Shown here one piece after another: positions 1 through 8,384 of a stretch of 41,321 bases of DNA. The notes beneath the pieces are model-generated. The model was not told where the DNA came from, made no database searches, and worked only from the letters and a program-made list of their open reading frames with translations. Within the stretch, counting starts at the first letter, position 1. Each line of letters begins with the position of its first letter. The DNA comes from Treponema sp. (lineage in GTDB: Bacteria; Spirochaetota; Spirochaetia; Treponematales; Breznakiellaceae). Location: positions 1-41,321 of the forward strand of contig JAIRYT010000071.1 of NCBI GenBank assembly GCA_031267675.1. Reading direction: 5' to 3'. The position numbers and the translations under genes were made by a program.

Positions 1-1
1 T

Positions 2-691
2 CTTAACCTGGAATGGCATAAGGTTGTCGAACGCCTCCCCCGGCTGGGAAAGGTGTTTTCCGATATGGTCCATTTTTCTACCGAGCGCTTTGGCCTTACC
101 CTGCTGACCCTGACCGAAACGGTATCCGTGGCTCTCCTGGCCCTGATCTACGGCCTTGTTCTGGGCATGATCCTGGGCGCGCTGGCGGCAAAAAACATCA
201 CCCCCTGGAAACCCCTTTCGCCGGTCCTCAAAAGCGTCTTTGCCTTTATCCGGGCGGTTCCGACCCCGGTGTGGGTGCTCCTCGTTCTGGCCTCCATGGG
301 TTTCGGCATGGCCTCGGGGATCATGGGCCTGGGCTTCCACGTTACCGCCTTTTTTGGCAAGGTCTTTGCCCAGCTTTTTGAGGAAGTCCCCGGCGAGACT
401 ATCGAAGCGGTCCGGGCAAGCGGGGCGAACCGGTTCCAGATTTTTTTCGCCGCAATCCTTCCCTCGTCTTTGTCAGGCGTCATCGCCTGGACCGCCCTGC
501 GTTTTGAGACCAACTACATCGAGGCGGCGATCCTCGGCATGGTAGGAGCGGGGGGCGTAGGCTACACGATTCTTGCGGCCATGAACAGTTACAAGCTGGG
601 CCGGGCGGGGCTGGCGATCCTCGTGGTCTTTGTCTTTGCCCTGGGGATCGAGCTTTTATCCACCTATATTAAAAAGCGGGTAAAAATCTGA
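2..691 (+). CDS. phnE: PhnE, phosphonate ABC transporter permease (5' truncated by window edge)
   Basis: Membrane subunit of a phosphonate import ABC transporter, which would work with PhnC (ATPase) and PhnD (binding protein), presumably just left of the window. A GTG at 53 could start a shorter product, but the frame stays open to base 2 with PhnE-like sequence (LEWHKVVERLPRLGK), so the gene is taken as cut by the window edge. Several hydrophobic segments are visible, and the EAA loop that contacts the ATPase reads EAVRASGANRFQIFFAAILP. The stop overlaps the phnG start by one base, which argues for one mRNA with the C-P lyase genes. Family identity is strong; the exact substrate is not readable. 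Confidence 0.92.
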   Translation, partial: LNLEWHKVVERLPRLGKVFSDMVHFSTERFGLTLLTLTETVSVALLALIYGLVLGMILGALAAKNITPWKPLSPVLKSVFAFIRAVPTPVWVLLVLASMGFGMASGIMGLGFHVTAFFGKVFAQLFEEVPGETIEAVRASGANRFQIFFAAILPSSLSGVIAWTALRFETNYIEAAILGMVGAGGVGYTILAAMNSYKLGRAGLAILVVFVFALGIELLSTYIKKRVKI

Positions 692-1122
692 TGGACAAAC
701 TTGCCTTGAGCCGGATCTGCGCTTTCGCGGATTCGGTACAGCTTGCGGCGCTGGCGGAAAAAGCCGCCGCAGGATTAAAAATCGCCCTTCTCAAAGGCCC
801 CGAAAAAACGATGGTGTTTCTCCAGGCCCGGGAACCGGTGCGGCAAAGCCGTTTTTATTTGGGGGAACTTTTGGCGGCCCACTGTGTGGTAGAGATAGCG
901 GGAGTCCGGGGGGCGGCGGTACAGATGGGGGACGATCTTGACAAGGCCCGCGCCGCCGCCATACTGGACGCCGCCCACACCGGGAACTTTCCCTGTTTTG
1001 CCCTGATAGAACCGGAACTGCTCCAGCTTGAAACAGCGCGGAAGGCGTCCCTGGCAAGGGAGGCGGCGGAGATTCGGAAAACCAAAGTTTCCTTTGAGGC
1101 TCTGGAGGACCGGCAGCGGTGA
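691..1122 (+). CDS. phnG: PhnG, C-P lyase core subunit
   Basis: Small subunit of the PhnGHIJ carbon-phosphorus lyase core complex in the cytoplasm. With PhnI, PhnH and PhnL it is needed to make alpha-D-ribose 1-methylphosphonate 5-triphosphate from ATP and methylphosphonate. The 143-residue length fits the family, and the central stretch FYLGELLAAHCVVEIAG matches the PhnG pattern (LGE..v..c.V). The ATG lies inside the phnE stop (TGATG) and its own stop overlaps the phnH start (GTGA), the tight coupling usual for this operon. Recognition rests on the sequence pattern together with the order E-G-H-I-J. Confidence 0.92.
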   Translation: MDKLALSRICAFADSVQLAALAEKAAAGLKIALLKGPEKTMVFLQAREPVRQSRFYLGELLAAHCVVEIAGVRGAAVQMGDDLDKARAAAILDAAHTGNFPCFALIEPELLQLETARKASLAREAAEIRKTKVSFEALEDRQR

Positions 1123-1784
1123 GGGAAACAGCGGCGAAACACGATTTTGACATGGTCCACGGAACCCAGGAAGTTTTTCGCCTCCTGCTGGAAGCGTTCG
1201 CCAATCCGGGCAGGGTGCTGAGTTTCCGATCCCAGGCCGTTCAATTTGCCGGACAGGGACGCTGGCTTGCCCCGGCGCTGACGCTGCTGGATCCGGCGGC
1301 GGGATTTTTCTGGGACGGGGACCGTGAAACCGGAGAGGAAATCCGTTTTCTTTCCGGCGCGCCGCAGGTCCCCCTGGAGGAGGCGGATTTTGTTTTTTTT
1401 GGCGGAGCGGACGGCGATATCGCGGCAATTCAGGCCGGGGCCCTCGGCGTCCTTTCCCGGGTCAAGGAGGGAACCTTGCTTGATCCCCACGATTCGGCCC
1501 TGCTTTTTATCGCCGCTCCCGCCGAAACCGGATCGCCCGCCGGGGTTCCGGTTTTTCTTACCGGACCGGGCATACCCCCCGGGGGGCGGCGGCTCTATCT
1601 GCCGGCGGCGGAGGCGGCGTGGTGCCGGGCCAGGGACGAGCGGGGTTTTGAATATCCCCAGGGGGTGGAACTGGTTTTCCTTAGGGATGATTTTTCGTTC
1701 CTGGCCCTTACCCGGAAAACCGCCGTCTCATGGAACGGACCAGCCGGAACTTCCGCCGCAGACGTTGACACGGCAAAGGAGTAA
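1119..1784 (+). CDS. phnH: PhnH, C-P lyase core subunit
   Basis: Homodimer-forming subunit of the C-P lyase core. It has a PLP-transferase-like fold without the cofactor. The product has 221 residues, slightly longer than E. coli PhnH. The N-terminal segment around residues 15-35 (TQEVFRLLLEAFANPGR) is the family signature, and LLDPAAGFFWDG follows. It starts at a GTG that overlaps the phnG stop by four bases and ends three bases before phnI, so the order is strictly operonic. GC is high here, as in the other phn genes and unlike the block inserted after phnJ. Confidence 0.92.
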   Translation: MRETAAKHDFDMVHGTQEVFRLLLEAFANPGRVLSFRSQAVQFAGQGRWLAPALTLLDPAAGFFWDGDRETGEEIRFLSGAPQVPLEEADFVFFGGADGDIAAIQAGALGVLSRVKEGTLLDPHDSALLFIAAPAETGSPAGVPVFLTGPGIPPGGRRLYLPAAEAAWCRARDERGFEYPQGVELVFLRDDFSFLALTRKTAVSWNGPAGTSAADVDTAKE

Positions 1785-1787
1785 CTG

Positions 1788-2975
1788 ATGGCGTATGTGG
1801 CGGTAAAGGGCGGCGGAAAGGCGCGGGCGGAAAGCCTTGCGCTGCTGGAAAAAAAACGCGCCGCCGGTTCGTCGCCGGTGGAGCTTGAGGCCCTGGAAAA
1901 ACGGATGAGCCTCCTCATCGACCGGATCATGGGGGAGGCGGGATTTTACGCCCCCGCCTACGCGGCGCTGGCCCTGAAACAGTCCGAAGGTTCCCCGGAA
2001 GAGGCGGTGTTTCTGCTCCGGGCCTACCGTTCAACCCTGTCCCGTTCCTACCTGAGCCTGCCGCTGGACGGCATGGATATGCGGATTCTGCGCCGCGTGT
2101 CCGCCGCGTTCAAGGATATTCCCGGCGGACAATTTCTTGGGGCCGCCTGCGATTACACCCACCGGCTCCTTGACTTTGGTTTGATGTACTCACCCCCGCA
2201 TCCCGGCGGCCCGGATGATCCCGGTCCCGGGAATTCTGCCCCGGATGAAAGCGAACCCATCCACGCCGCCAGGGTTTCCGGGGAGCTGCGGCGGGAAGGG
2301 CTTATCGGTTCCGCGGATGATGCGGATGAAGAACCCTGGGACATTACCGAACATCCCCTTAGGTTTCCCGCCCCCCGGTCCGCCCGCCTGCAAAGCCTGG
2401 CCAGGGCCGACACCGGCTACCTTAGCGGCCTGGCCTACGCGGCGATCCGGGGCTTCGGTTCCAGCCACCCAACAGTAGGGGAACTGCGTACCGGCGCGCT
2501 GGAGGTCGTCATCCCCCATCCCCTTGTCGAGGGGGAACGTCTTTTTGTGGGGGACATCATGCTTACCGAGGTGGAGTCCCTCTTTCCCGAAGAGGATCAA
2601 ACGGCCAGGGCCGAAAAGAATCCCAAAGACCTTACCGACCCCTTGAAGATCCTTAGTTCCGGTCAGGGGGATAAGGCGGATTATTCCACCAATGCCCTGG
2701 GCCTTACCGCCGGTTACGGCATGGTATTCGGCAGGAACGATACCAAGGCCATCGCCATGTCCATCATGGATTATTCCCTAAGTACGGACAGCGGTAAGGG
2801 CGCGTCAAGCTGCGGGGAAGTACTGAACAACCAGGAATTTGTGCTCCTCCACGGCGACTGCCTGGAGATGAACGGGTTTATCTCGCACCTTAAACTGCCT
2901 CATTATGTTACCTTTCAGTCAAAACTGGACCGGGTGCGGCATACACGGAAAAAGGAAGATCATGCGGGGTTATAA
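1788..2975 (+). CDS. phnI: PhnI, C-P lyase core subunit (ribosyl 1-methylphosphonate transfer)
   Basis: Subunit that carries the nucleosidase-like activity of the C-P lyase core. With PhnG, PhnH and PhnL it displaces adenine from ATP with methylphosphonate. The start MAYVAVKGGGKA is typical of PhnI, and the C-terminal half keeps family stretches such as VGELRTGALEVVIPHP and SCGEVLNNQEFVLLHGDCLE. At 395 residues it is longer than the roughly 354 of E. coli; the extra length seems to lie in the Pro/Gly-rich stretch near residues 140-160. The last 14 bases overlap phnJ. Confidence 0.95.
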   Translation: MAYVAVKGGGKARAESLALLEKKRAAGSSPVELEALEKRMSLLIDRIMGEAGFYAPAYAALALKQSEGSPEEAVFLLRAYRSTLSRSYLSLPLDGMDMRILRRVSAAFKDIPGGQFLGAACDYTHRLLDFGLMYSPPHPGGPDDPGPGNSAPDESEPIHAARVSGELRREGLIGSADDADEEPWDITEHPLRFPAPRSARLQSLARADTGYLSGLAYAAIRGFGSSHPTVGELRTGALEVVIPHPLVEGERLFVGDIMLTEVESLFPEEDQTARAEKNPKDLTDPLKILSSGQGDKADYSTNALGLTAGYGMVFGRNDTKAIAMSIMDYSLSTDSGKGASSCGEVLNNQEFVLLHGDCLEMNGFISHLKLPHYVTFQSKLDRVRHTRKKEDHAGL

Positions 2976-3801
2976 TTTTGCCTTTCTGGATGAAGGTTCA
3001 AAACGGCTGGTACGCCGGGCGCTCTTAAAGGCTGTGGCTATCCCCGGCTACCAGGTTCCCTTTGGTTCCCGGGAACTGCCCATAGGCCGGGGCTGGGGAA
3101 CCGGCGGTATTCAGATCACCCTGTCGATCATCGGCCGGAACGATACCCTTAAAGTGATCGATCAGGGCAGCGACGACAGCGTCAACGCCGTATCCATCCG
3201 CGACTTTGTATCCGCCTGTACGGATATTGAAGCCACCACCGATTCGGAAAAAGCCACGGTCATCCAGACCCGCCACCGGATACCGGAAATCCCCCTGCGG
3301 AACGATCAAATCCTGGTGCTGCAGGTTCCCCTTCCCGAACCCCTGCGGCTGGTGGAGCCCCTGGAATCGGTAACAAAAAAAATGCACGCCGAAATGGACT
3401 ACGCCCCCATGTGGCTGGCCCTCTATGAACACATCGTCCGGGTGGGCGAAATCGAACTGGGGGCCGATTACCCGGTGATGGTAGAAGACCGCTACATCAT
3501 GATGCCCTCTCCTGTTCCCCGCTTCGACAACCCCAAACTTAACAACAGCCCCGCCCTCTACCTCTTTGGCGCGGGACGTGAAAAAAAGATCTACGCCCTG
3601 CCGCCCTATACCAAAGTCCAGTCCCTGGGTTTTGAGGATCACCCCTTTCGGGCGGAGGACATGTCCGGCAAGGTCTGCCGCCTCTGCGGGGCCGAACATG
3701 TTTTTATGGATGAGTTTTTTGATTCGCTTACCGGAGAAAAAAGATACCAATGCTCGGACAGCGGCTACTGCGAAAAGCGGAGACTTATACAGGATACTTG
3801 A
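2962..3801 (+). CDS. phnJ: PhnJ, radical SAM C-P lyase
   Basis: Catalytic subunit that breaks the carbon-phosphorus bond of ribosyl methylphosphonate 5-phosphate, giving methane (or another alkane) and ribose 1,2-cyclic phosphate 5-phosphate. The frame is open upstream, but the ATG at 2962 gives MRGYNFAFLDE, the normal PhnJ N terminus, and 279 residues. The cluster cysteines C239, C242, C264 and C270 fit C-x2-C-x21-C-x5-C exactly as in E. coli PhnJ. Gly29 in AIPGYQVPFG corresponds to the glycyl-radical Gly32. All residues known to be needed are therefore present. Downstream the operon is interrupted: the next gene is on the opposite strand and phnK resumes 6.4 kb later. Confidence 0.97.
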   Translation: MRGYNFAFLDEGSKRLVRRALLKAVAIPGYQVPFGSRELPIGRGWGTGGIQITLSIIGRNDTLKVIDQGSDDSVNAVSIRDFVSACTDIEATTDSEKATVIQTRHRIPEIPLRNDQILVLQVPLPEPLRLVEPLESVTKKMHAEMDYAPMWLALYEHIVRVGEIELGADYPVMVEDRYIMMPSPVPRFDNPKLNNSPALYLFGAGREKKIYALPPYTKVQSLGFEDHPFRAEDMSGKVCRLCGAEHVFMDEFFDSLTGEKRYQCSDSGYCEKRRLIQDT

Positions 3802-3804
3802 AGC

Positions 3805-3836
3805 TGTTTTACAATTACAATTACAATTTTAAAACA
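3805..3836. terminator. AT-rich hairpin between convergent phnJ and GHMP kinase, with (ACAATT)3
   Basis: TGTTTTA (3805-3811) and TAAAACA (3830-3836) form 7-bp arms around three perfect ACAATT units (3811-3828). The site sits between two convergent genes, where a bidirectional terminator would be expected, but the stem is AT-only and the loop is long. It also marks the left edge of the block that splits the phn operon. Function is a guess. Confidence 0.3.
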
Positions 3837-3843
3837 ATCTTGT

Positions 3844-4815
3844 TTATTTGAGGATTCTGAATTTTTCGGTATCCATGGTATTGATTCCAAGTTCCGCGCA
3901 TACTACCGGAACGCCCCCGGCCTCAAAATCCCGTGCGATATTTTTTTGTATATCGGGGTCTTCCGCCAGCGAAACCATGTATCCGCCTTTTCCGCCTCCG
4001 GTAAGTTTCGCTCCGCAGGCCCCCGAGTTTATGGCCTTTTTACAAAGCCAAATAAGCCGTTCATGGCTCAAATCCATTTTGATAAGCAGTTTATGGTTTT
4101 CTGTCATTATTTCTCCTGCCGTCCTGAGGTCGCCGTCTTCAATGGCCTTTTTCATGCTGTAAACCTGCCCGGCAATTCTGTTTAAGGAGGCGTAAAAAAA
4201 GCCGGGGGAATTTTTTGCCAGGCCGGAAACATGCTCATCCAGCAGGGCGGTATTGTAGGTAACGCCGCTGTTCGCCAGCACAACATGGAGCGGTTTTCCG
4301 GGAATTATTCTTTCGTACATTTTTTTTCCGTCCCGGATCAGATACATCATAAGTCCGCCAAATGAAGAAGCGGTATTGTCAACGCCGCTCGGTATGCCGT
4401 GATAGGACTTTTCTCCGACCCATCCGTAATAATTTTCTTCTACCATATCAAGGCCAAGGCCGAATTCTTTGTTGCAGGCCCTGACAAAGGAAACGCTCAT
4501 TGCGGCGCTTGCCCCGACGCCGCTTCCCGCGATTAAATCTCCGCCGGCCGTTATTTTGACAGGGTGTTTTTTTATGTCAAGGTTAAGCGCGGCGATCATG
4601 GCCTCGTAAGATTTTTTACAGGCCGCCTCTTTTTCTTTTTTATAACCCGGAATCTCCGGTCTGTTGTCGGCAACGGTAAATCCTTCCGGCGCCGAAACCT
4701 GTTCCACGATAGTTTCTGTTTGATACGGCAGAGACGACAGAATCGCGGGTACTCCGTTTAAAACAAATTGATCTCCGATAAGTATGGTTTTTCCAAAAGC
4801 CGCGCCTTTAGCCAT
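3844..4815 (-). CDS. Mevalonate-kinase-like GHMP kinase
   Basis: Probable small-molecule kinase of the GHMP superfamily, closest by motif to mevalonate kinase (ATP + mevalonate to 5-phosphomevalonate). Visible motifs are GKTILIGDQFVLNGVPAI at residues 8-25; the Gly/Ser-rich ATP loop GSGVGASAAM at 97-106; SYHGIPSGVDNTASSFGG with the likely catalytic Asp146; and the C-terminal GAKLTGGGKGGYMV. In the first motif, family members usually have GEH.VV.G; here it is GDQFVLNG. The ATG at 4815 is preferred over an upstream TTG at 4839 because GGAGGGGG lies just before it. It overlaps the DHH gene by 8 bases, so the two were cotranscribed. No other mevalonate-pathway gene is in the window, so the substrate is uncertain. 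Confidence 0.8.
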   Translation of the reverse strand: MAKGAAFGKTILIGDQFVLNGVPAILSSLPYQTETIVEQVSAPEGFTVADNRPEIPGYKKEKEAACKKSYEAMIAALNLDIKKHPVKITAGGDLIAGSGVGASAAMSVSFVRACNKEFGLGLDMVEENYYGWVGEKSYHGIPSGVDNTASSFGGLMMYLIRDGKKMYERIIPGKPLHVVLANSGVTYNTALLDEHVSGLAKNSPGFFYASLNRIAGQVYSMKKAIEDGDLRTAGEIMTENHKLLIKMDLSHERLIWLCKKAINSGACGAKLTGGGKGGYMVSLAEDPDIQKNIARDFEAGGVPVVCAELGINTMDTEKFRILK

Positions 4816-5431
4816 GCGTTCCCCCTCCGTTGGTGTCAAGAATTGCCTGGATTTCGTGTATCAATGCTTCTTCCCGCCCTTTTTCTATTACCGCCGCGCC
4901 GGCGCTTTGGTGACAGGCATCCGCGAAGCCGCCAAACACATGCGCCGCCCGCGGAAGCAATTCGTCTATGCCGGCCGTTTTTTTGACGGATATTTCCCGC
5001 GCCAAATTTTTGGGGCATCGCATGGAAACTTTTGTCTGCCCCGTTTCAAGAAAGCCAAAACCGGGTATATCGCCGGGAATCGCCTGAAACCCCGCGATGT
5101 ATTTGTTTGTATCGGTAAAATCCATCGCCGCGATTTCTTCACAAAAAAGCCCCACGGTTTTTACGCCCATCGGTGAAAACCGGTTTTTAAGATCGAACCA
5201 TTGGATGTTTTTAGTGGTTTTTAGTCCCTCTTTTTTTATTCTGTTTATTTCACGGTTAAAGAGTTCTGTTTGTCTGCGCCGTAGTGTTTCAAGCTCGCTT
5301 CTTTTTTTAGCGGTAATTCCGTCCAGCATAATTGAAATTCCCAGTTCGGGACCGCCGTTATAATATCCCGCGCTCCCTGCGGCGTCTATGGCCGGATATA
5401 AATCAATAACATCTTCCTCAATACCGTTCAA
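4808..5431 (-). pseudogene. C-terminal (DHHA1) half of a split DHH phosphoesterase
   Basis: The second part of a DHH-family phosphoesterase that is one gene by design. This part holds stretches typical of the archaeal/RecJ-like C-terminal region: GYYNGGPELGISIMLDG, then NIQWFDLKNRFSPMGVKTVG, KVSMRCP, and the DHHA1-like GGFADACHQSAGAAVIEKG. The reading frame is the same as that of the upstream half (5447-6034). The two are separated only by TAA (5449-5447) and five sense codons. The nearest start is a TTG at 5431 with no ribosome binding site, so this half is probably not made on its own. Confidence 0.75.
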
Positions 5432-5446
5432 GCGTATAAAAAAATG

Positions 5447-6034
5447 TTATGCGCCGTTTATGTTTTCGCGGCGCATTAGTCCTTTGCCGGCGGCTTCTTC
5501 CACGCAGATCCGGTTAAAAGAATACACATCCCCGTCAAGATAATAAAAGTCCGCGATTCCGCCAAAGGCGGCGATATGCGCCAGATCCCTGTTTTTGCGG
5601 TCAAGTTCCCTTACAAACCAGTAACATACAACAGATGCGGAAATATCGCGTCCGCCCTTTGCGCCGTAGAGGCCGGGGCTTAAGTTTATTACCGATTCGT
5701 GCGGCGAGGGCGCCGCGTTATGGTGGTCCAGAATGATAACAAGGTTTTTTCCCCGGTTAAGCGAGGCGATAAGCGGGCTTATTCCTCCCGCAAAATCGGC
5801 AAAGATAATTATTTTTCCGCTGTGTGCCCCAAAAATTTTTGCAAGGAGACCGGGATAGGGTTTTTCCAGGCAAAAGCGGCAGACCCGGTATCCTGAGCGG
5901 CGAAAACTTTCCAAAAGAACCGCCCCCGAAGCAATCCCGTCGGAATCGTTGTGATGAAACAACAGCAGTTCTTTTGACCGGTACGCCAAAAGAATTTTTA
6001 TTCCCCTTTTTAGCGCCCTTTTAAAATCGTTCAT
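5447..6034 (-). pseudogene. N-terminal (DHH) half of a split DHH phosphoesterase
   Basis: The first part of a DHH-family phosphoesterase (RecJ/oligonucleotide or cyclic-dinucleotide phosphodiesterase superfamily; substrate not readable). Metal-binding motifs are visible in order: LLFHHNDSDGIASG, IIFADFAGG, and LDHHN. The frame is open to 6109, but the ATG at 6034 with GGCGG just upstream is the better start and leaves 34 bases after potC. The product stops at TAA 5449-5447, directly before the in-frame continuation that encodes the rest of the family fold. Alone, the 195 residues lack the DHHA1 substrate domain. A nonsense mutation, for example CAA to TAA, is the simplest reading. Confidence 0.75.
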
Positions 6035-6068
6035 TTTACCGCCTTTTCCGCCGGTCCCGGAAGAAAAA

Positions 6069-6926
6069 TTATTTTTTGTTGAGCGAAAAACAAAGGTTGC
6101 CTGCCGCAAAAATCGAGGTGGACAAAATCAAAAGAAATGATATGGCGTTGATAACAGGGGTTGAACCGTCCCTGACCTGTACATAAAGATTTATGGGCAG
6201 AGTTGTTTCGGATCCCGAGAGGAAAAGCGTCGTGTTGATATTTTCCAGCGACATTGAAAAAGATACCGCGGCGGCGCCGATGATCGACGGCCGCAGGTAT
6301 GGCAGCGTTATGTGCCATATTACCTGGAACCTGCCGGCCCCAAGATTGCGGGCGGCGTCTTCCAGCGTTCTTCCGAATTTTTTTAGCCGGGCCATTACTA
6401 CAAGCGCGACAAAAGTCGAAATAAACGAAGACTGCCCAAGGACCACCAGCCAAAAACCGGGCCGCAGGAATTTTATGTCGACATTCAGCTGTTCTTCAAA
6501 AAAAACACCCGCCTGATTGGTGAACAGCAGAATGGAGATGCCGAGTATAACCCCCGGCATGACAAAGGGGGCGATCATAAGAAAGTACATGATTTTTTTT
6601 AACCGGAAATATTCCTGCTCAAAAAGAAACGCCGCGCATACGCCGATAATTGTTGACACTATTGAGACAGCGGCGGCAACCCGCAAAGAAACCCCTATGC
6701 TTCGCAGATTCCGGACATCGTGAAATATGCCGGTTATTCCGGATTTTCCGGTTCCAAAAAACCAGTCGAGGGTAAAACCCTTCCACGGCAGCGACGGAAA
6801 CATTGAATTGTTAAACGCCAGAACGCAGCTTGCCAGGAGCGGCGCAAAGAGAAATAAAAAATAAAGGGTTATAAAAACGGCAAATCCCGTCTTATACGTC
6901 TTTGAACGCGGCAGCGTTCCTGTCAT
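6069..6926 (-). CDS. potC: PotC-type polyamine ABC permease
   Basis: Second inner-membrane subunit of a spermidine/putrescine-class importer, with about six hydrophobic helices. The EAA loop is EDAARNLGAGRFQVIWHITL, the typical PotC form, and it starts with the usual short cytoplasmic tail before helix 1. The ATG overlaps the potB stop by four bases (ATGA). It follows potD-potA-potB in the standard order. Because potA is broken by a frameshift, this permease probably has no working ATPase unless another one serves it. A 2-aminoethylphosphonate transporter (the related PhnSTUV type) is an alternative suggested only by the phn surroundings. Confidence 0.85.
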   Translation of the reverse strand: MTGTLPRSKTYKTGFAVFITLYFLFLFAPLLASCVLAFNNSMFPSLPWKGFTLDWFFGTGKSGITGIFHDVRNLRSIGVSLRVAAAVSIVSTIIGVCAAFLFEQEYFRLKKIMYFLMIAPFVMPGVILGISILLFTNQAGVFFEEQLNVDIKFLRPGFWLVVLGQSSFISTFVALVVMARLKKFGRTLEDAARNLGAGRFQVIWHITLPYLRPSIIGAAAVSFSMSLENINTTLFLSGSETTLPINLYVQVRDGSTPVINAISFLLILSTSIFAAGNLCFSLNKK

Positions 6927-7792
6927 TTTACCACATCCTTTAAACCCTGCCCGGTAAGTTTTAACGCGGCGCCGATTATAATCGAAGACATGATGAGCAG
7001 CAGAAAACCAAAGGCGGAACCCTGATTCCAGTTAAAATAAACAATAAACTGGTTGTAAATTTGCTGGGTGAACCACAGGGAATTTTTACCGCCCATAAGA
7101 TTAGGGGTAAGGTAGCTTCCAAGGACCATCATAAATACCATTATTGAGCCCGACATAATCCCCGGCGCGCAGTGCGGTATGATGATCTTTTTCCAGATTA
7201 CGATTTTACCGGCCCCCAGGTCGCAGGCGGCCTGTATATACGAATCGTCAAGGCTTTGCATAACTCCCAAAATGGGAATTATCATAAACAGCATCGAGGT
7301 ATACACAAGGCCCATAATCATCGCCGCATCGTTGTAAAGCATTTCTACGGGTTCTTTCCACAGGCCAAGACGGATCATGATCCGGTTTATAATGCCGCTT
7401 TCTCTAAGGATAATCATCCAGCCGTAAACCCGGATAATTTCACTGACCCAGAAGGGAATAAGCAGAAGAATGCTTAGAAAATTTTTTACCTTTGAATTTG
7501 CTATTTTAGCGATATAAAACGCGACGGGAAACGCGATAAGCAGAACCAGAAACGTTACCAAAACTGAGTATGCGGCGGTACGCGCAAAGGTAAGCCAGTA
7601 AACAGGTTCGCTAAAAAAGGCGCCGTAATTGGATAACGTTGCCCCGCTTCGTCCGTGATAGGTGGAGTGCGCAAAGGACATTCGTAAAAGCTCGACATGT
7701 GGAAGCACAATCAGTAAAAAGAGCCACAAAAAGACCGGTGTAAAAAATATCCAAAAACTCCATTTGATTCTGATTTTTTTACGCGCCGCCAT
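6923..7792 (-). CDS. potB: PotB-type polyamine ABC permease
   Basis: First inner-membrane subunit of the polyamine-class importer. The 289-residue product has six predicted helices and the EAA loop QAACDLGAGKIVIWKKIIIP. The frame is open to 7837, but the ATG at 7792 (MAARKKIRIKWSFW) gives a normal N terminus and cuts the overlap with the 3' end of potA to 14 bases. Start and stop overlap its neighbours on both sides, so translation was coupled potA-potB-potC. No lesion is seen in this gene. Confidence 0.85.
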   Translation of the reverse strand: MAARKKIRIKWSFWIFFTPVFLWLFLLIVLPHVELLRMSFAHSTYHGRSGATLSNYGAFFSEPVYWLTFARTAAYSVLVTFLVLLIAFPVAFYIAKIANSKVKNFLSILLLIPFWVSEIIRVYGWMIILRESGIINRIMIRLGLWKEPVEMLYNDAAMIMGLVYTSMLFMIIPILGVMQSLDDSYIQAACDLGAGKIVIWKKIIIPHCAPGIMSGSIMVFMMVLGSYLTPNLMGGKNSLWFTQQIYNQFIVYFNWNQGSAFGFLLLIMSSIIIGAALKLTGQGLKDVVK

Positions 7793-8384
7793 AAACCTTA
7801 ACACCCGAATCTTCAAAGCATACGGAAAAACCGGCATTCCAGCCTATTTTTATGGTATCGCCGGTTTTTATATAATCAAATTCCTTAACCGTTGACGGAT
7901 GTACAATCATTTCGTTTTGGGAATCTTCCGCTGTAACCAGCAGCCTGTTATTGGAACCGTCAAAGAGCAGCGCCTTTACGGTAACGGTGAGGATATTAAA
8001 ATTTTCTTTGCCGGGTTTCGGATTAACCACTATATCTTCGGGCCGTACAAACATTTCTATTTTGCCCCCTTCACTAAAATTTTTGCCGCCGTTTATCAAA
8101 TAGCGTTTGTTGTCGCCGCAGTGTATATAAAAGCGGGCGTTTTCATCTTTGTGCGCCAATCCGGTAAATTTATTGTTTTCGCCGACAAACTGGGCCACAA
8201 AGGAAGACCGGGGATCGGAATAGAGTTTTTTGGGCGTATCAATCTGTTCAAAACGGCCGGAATTCATAACCGCGACAAAATCGCTCATGATCATTGCCTC
8301 GCCCTGATCGTGCGTAATATAAACAAAGGTTGTCCCCACATCCGCCTGAAGTTTTTTTAGTTCTACCCGCATATGTTCCCTCAA
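7779..8384 (-). pseudogene. potA: 3' part of frameshifted potA (polyamine ABC ATPase)
   Basis: Out-of-frame remainder of potA. It begins in the D-loop/helix region (REHMRVELKKLQADVGTTF), continues with the switch motif VYITHDQGEAM and then the regulatory C-terminal OB-like domain of the PotA/MalK class (FVRPEDIVVNP). It lacks Walker A, signature and Walker B, which lie in the 8381-8899 frame. Removing one copy of the 11-bp repeat at 8386-8407 joins the two frames as LGSLDVKLREHMRVEL, the family consensus. This is therefore one gene broken by duplication, not two genes. Confidence 0.9.

Noticed and set aside
775-1490. Three long minus-strand ORFs over phnG and phnH
   Set aside because: Pro/Arg-rich products typical of antisense frames in GC-rich genes; the plus strand has an unbroken operon.
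3025-3750. 241-residue minus-strand ORF
   Set aside because: Antisense shadow of phnJ. High GC keeps the opposite strand open; the plus-strand product has all PhnJ motifs.
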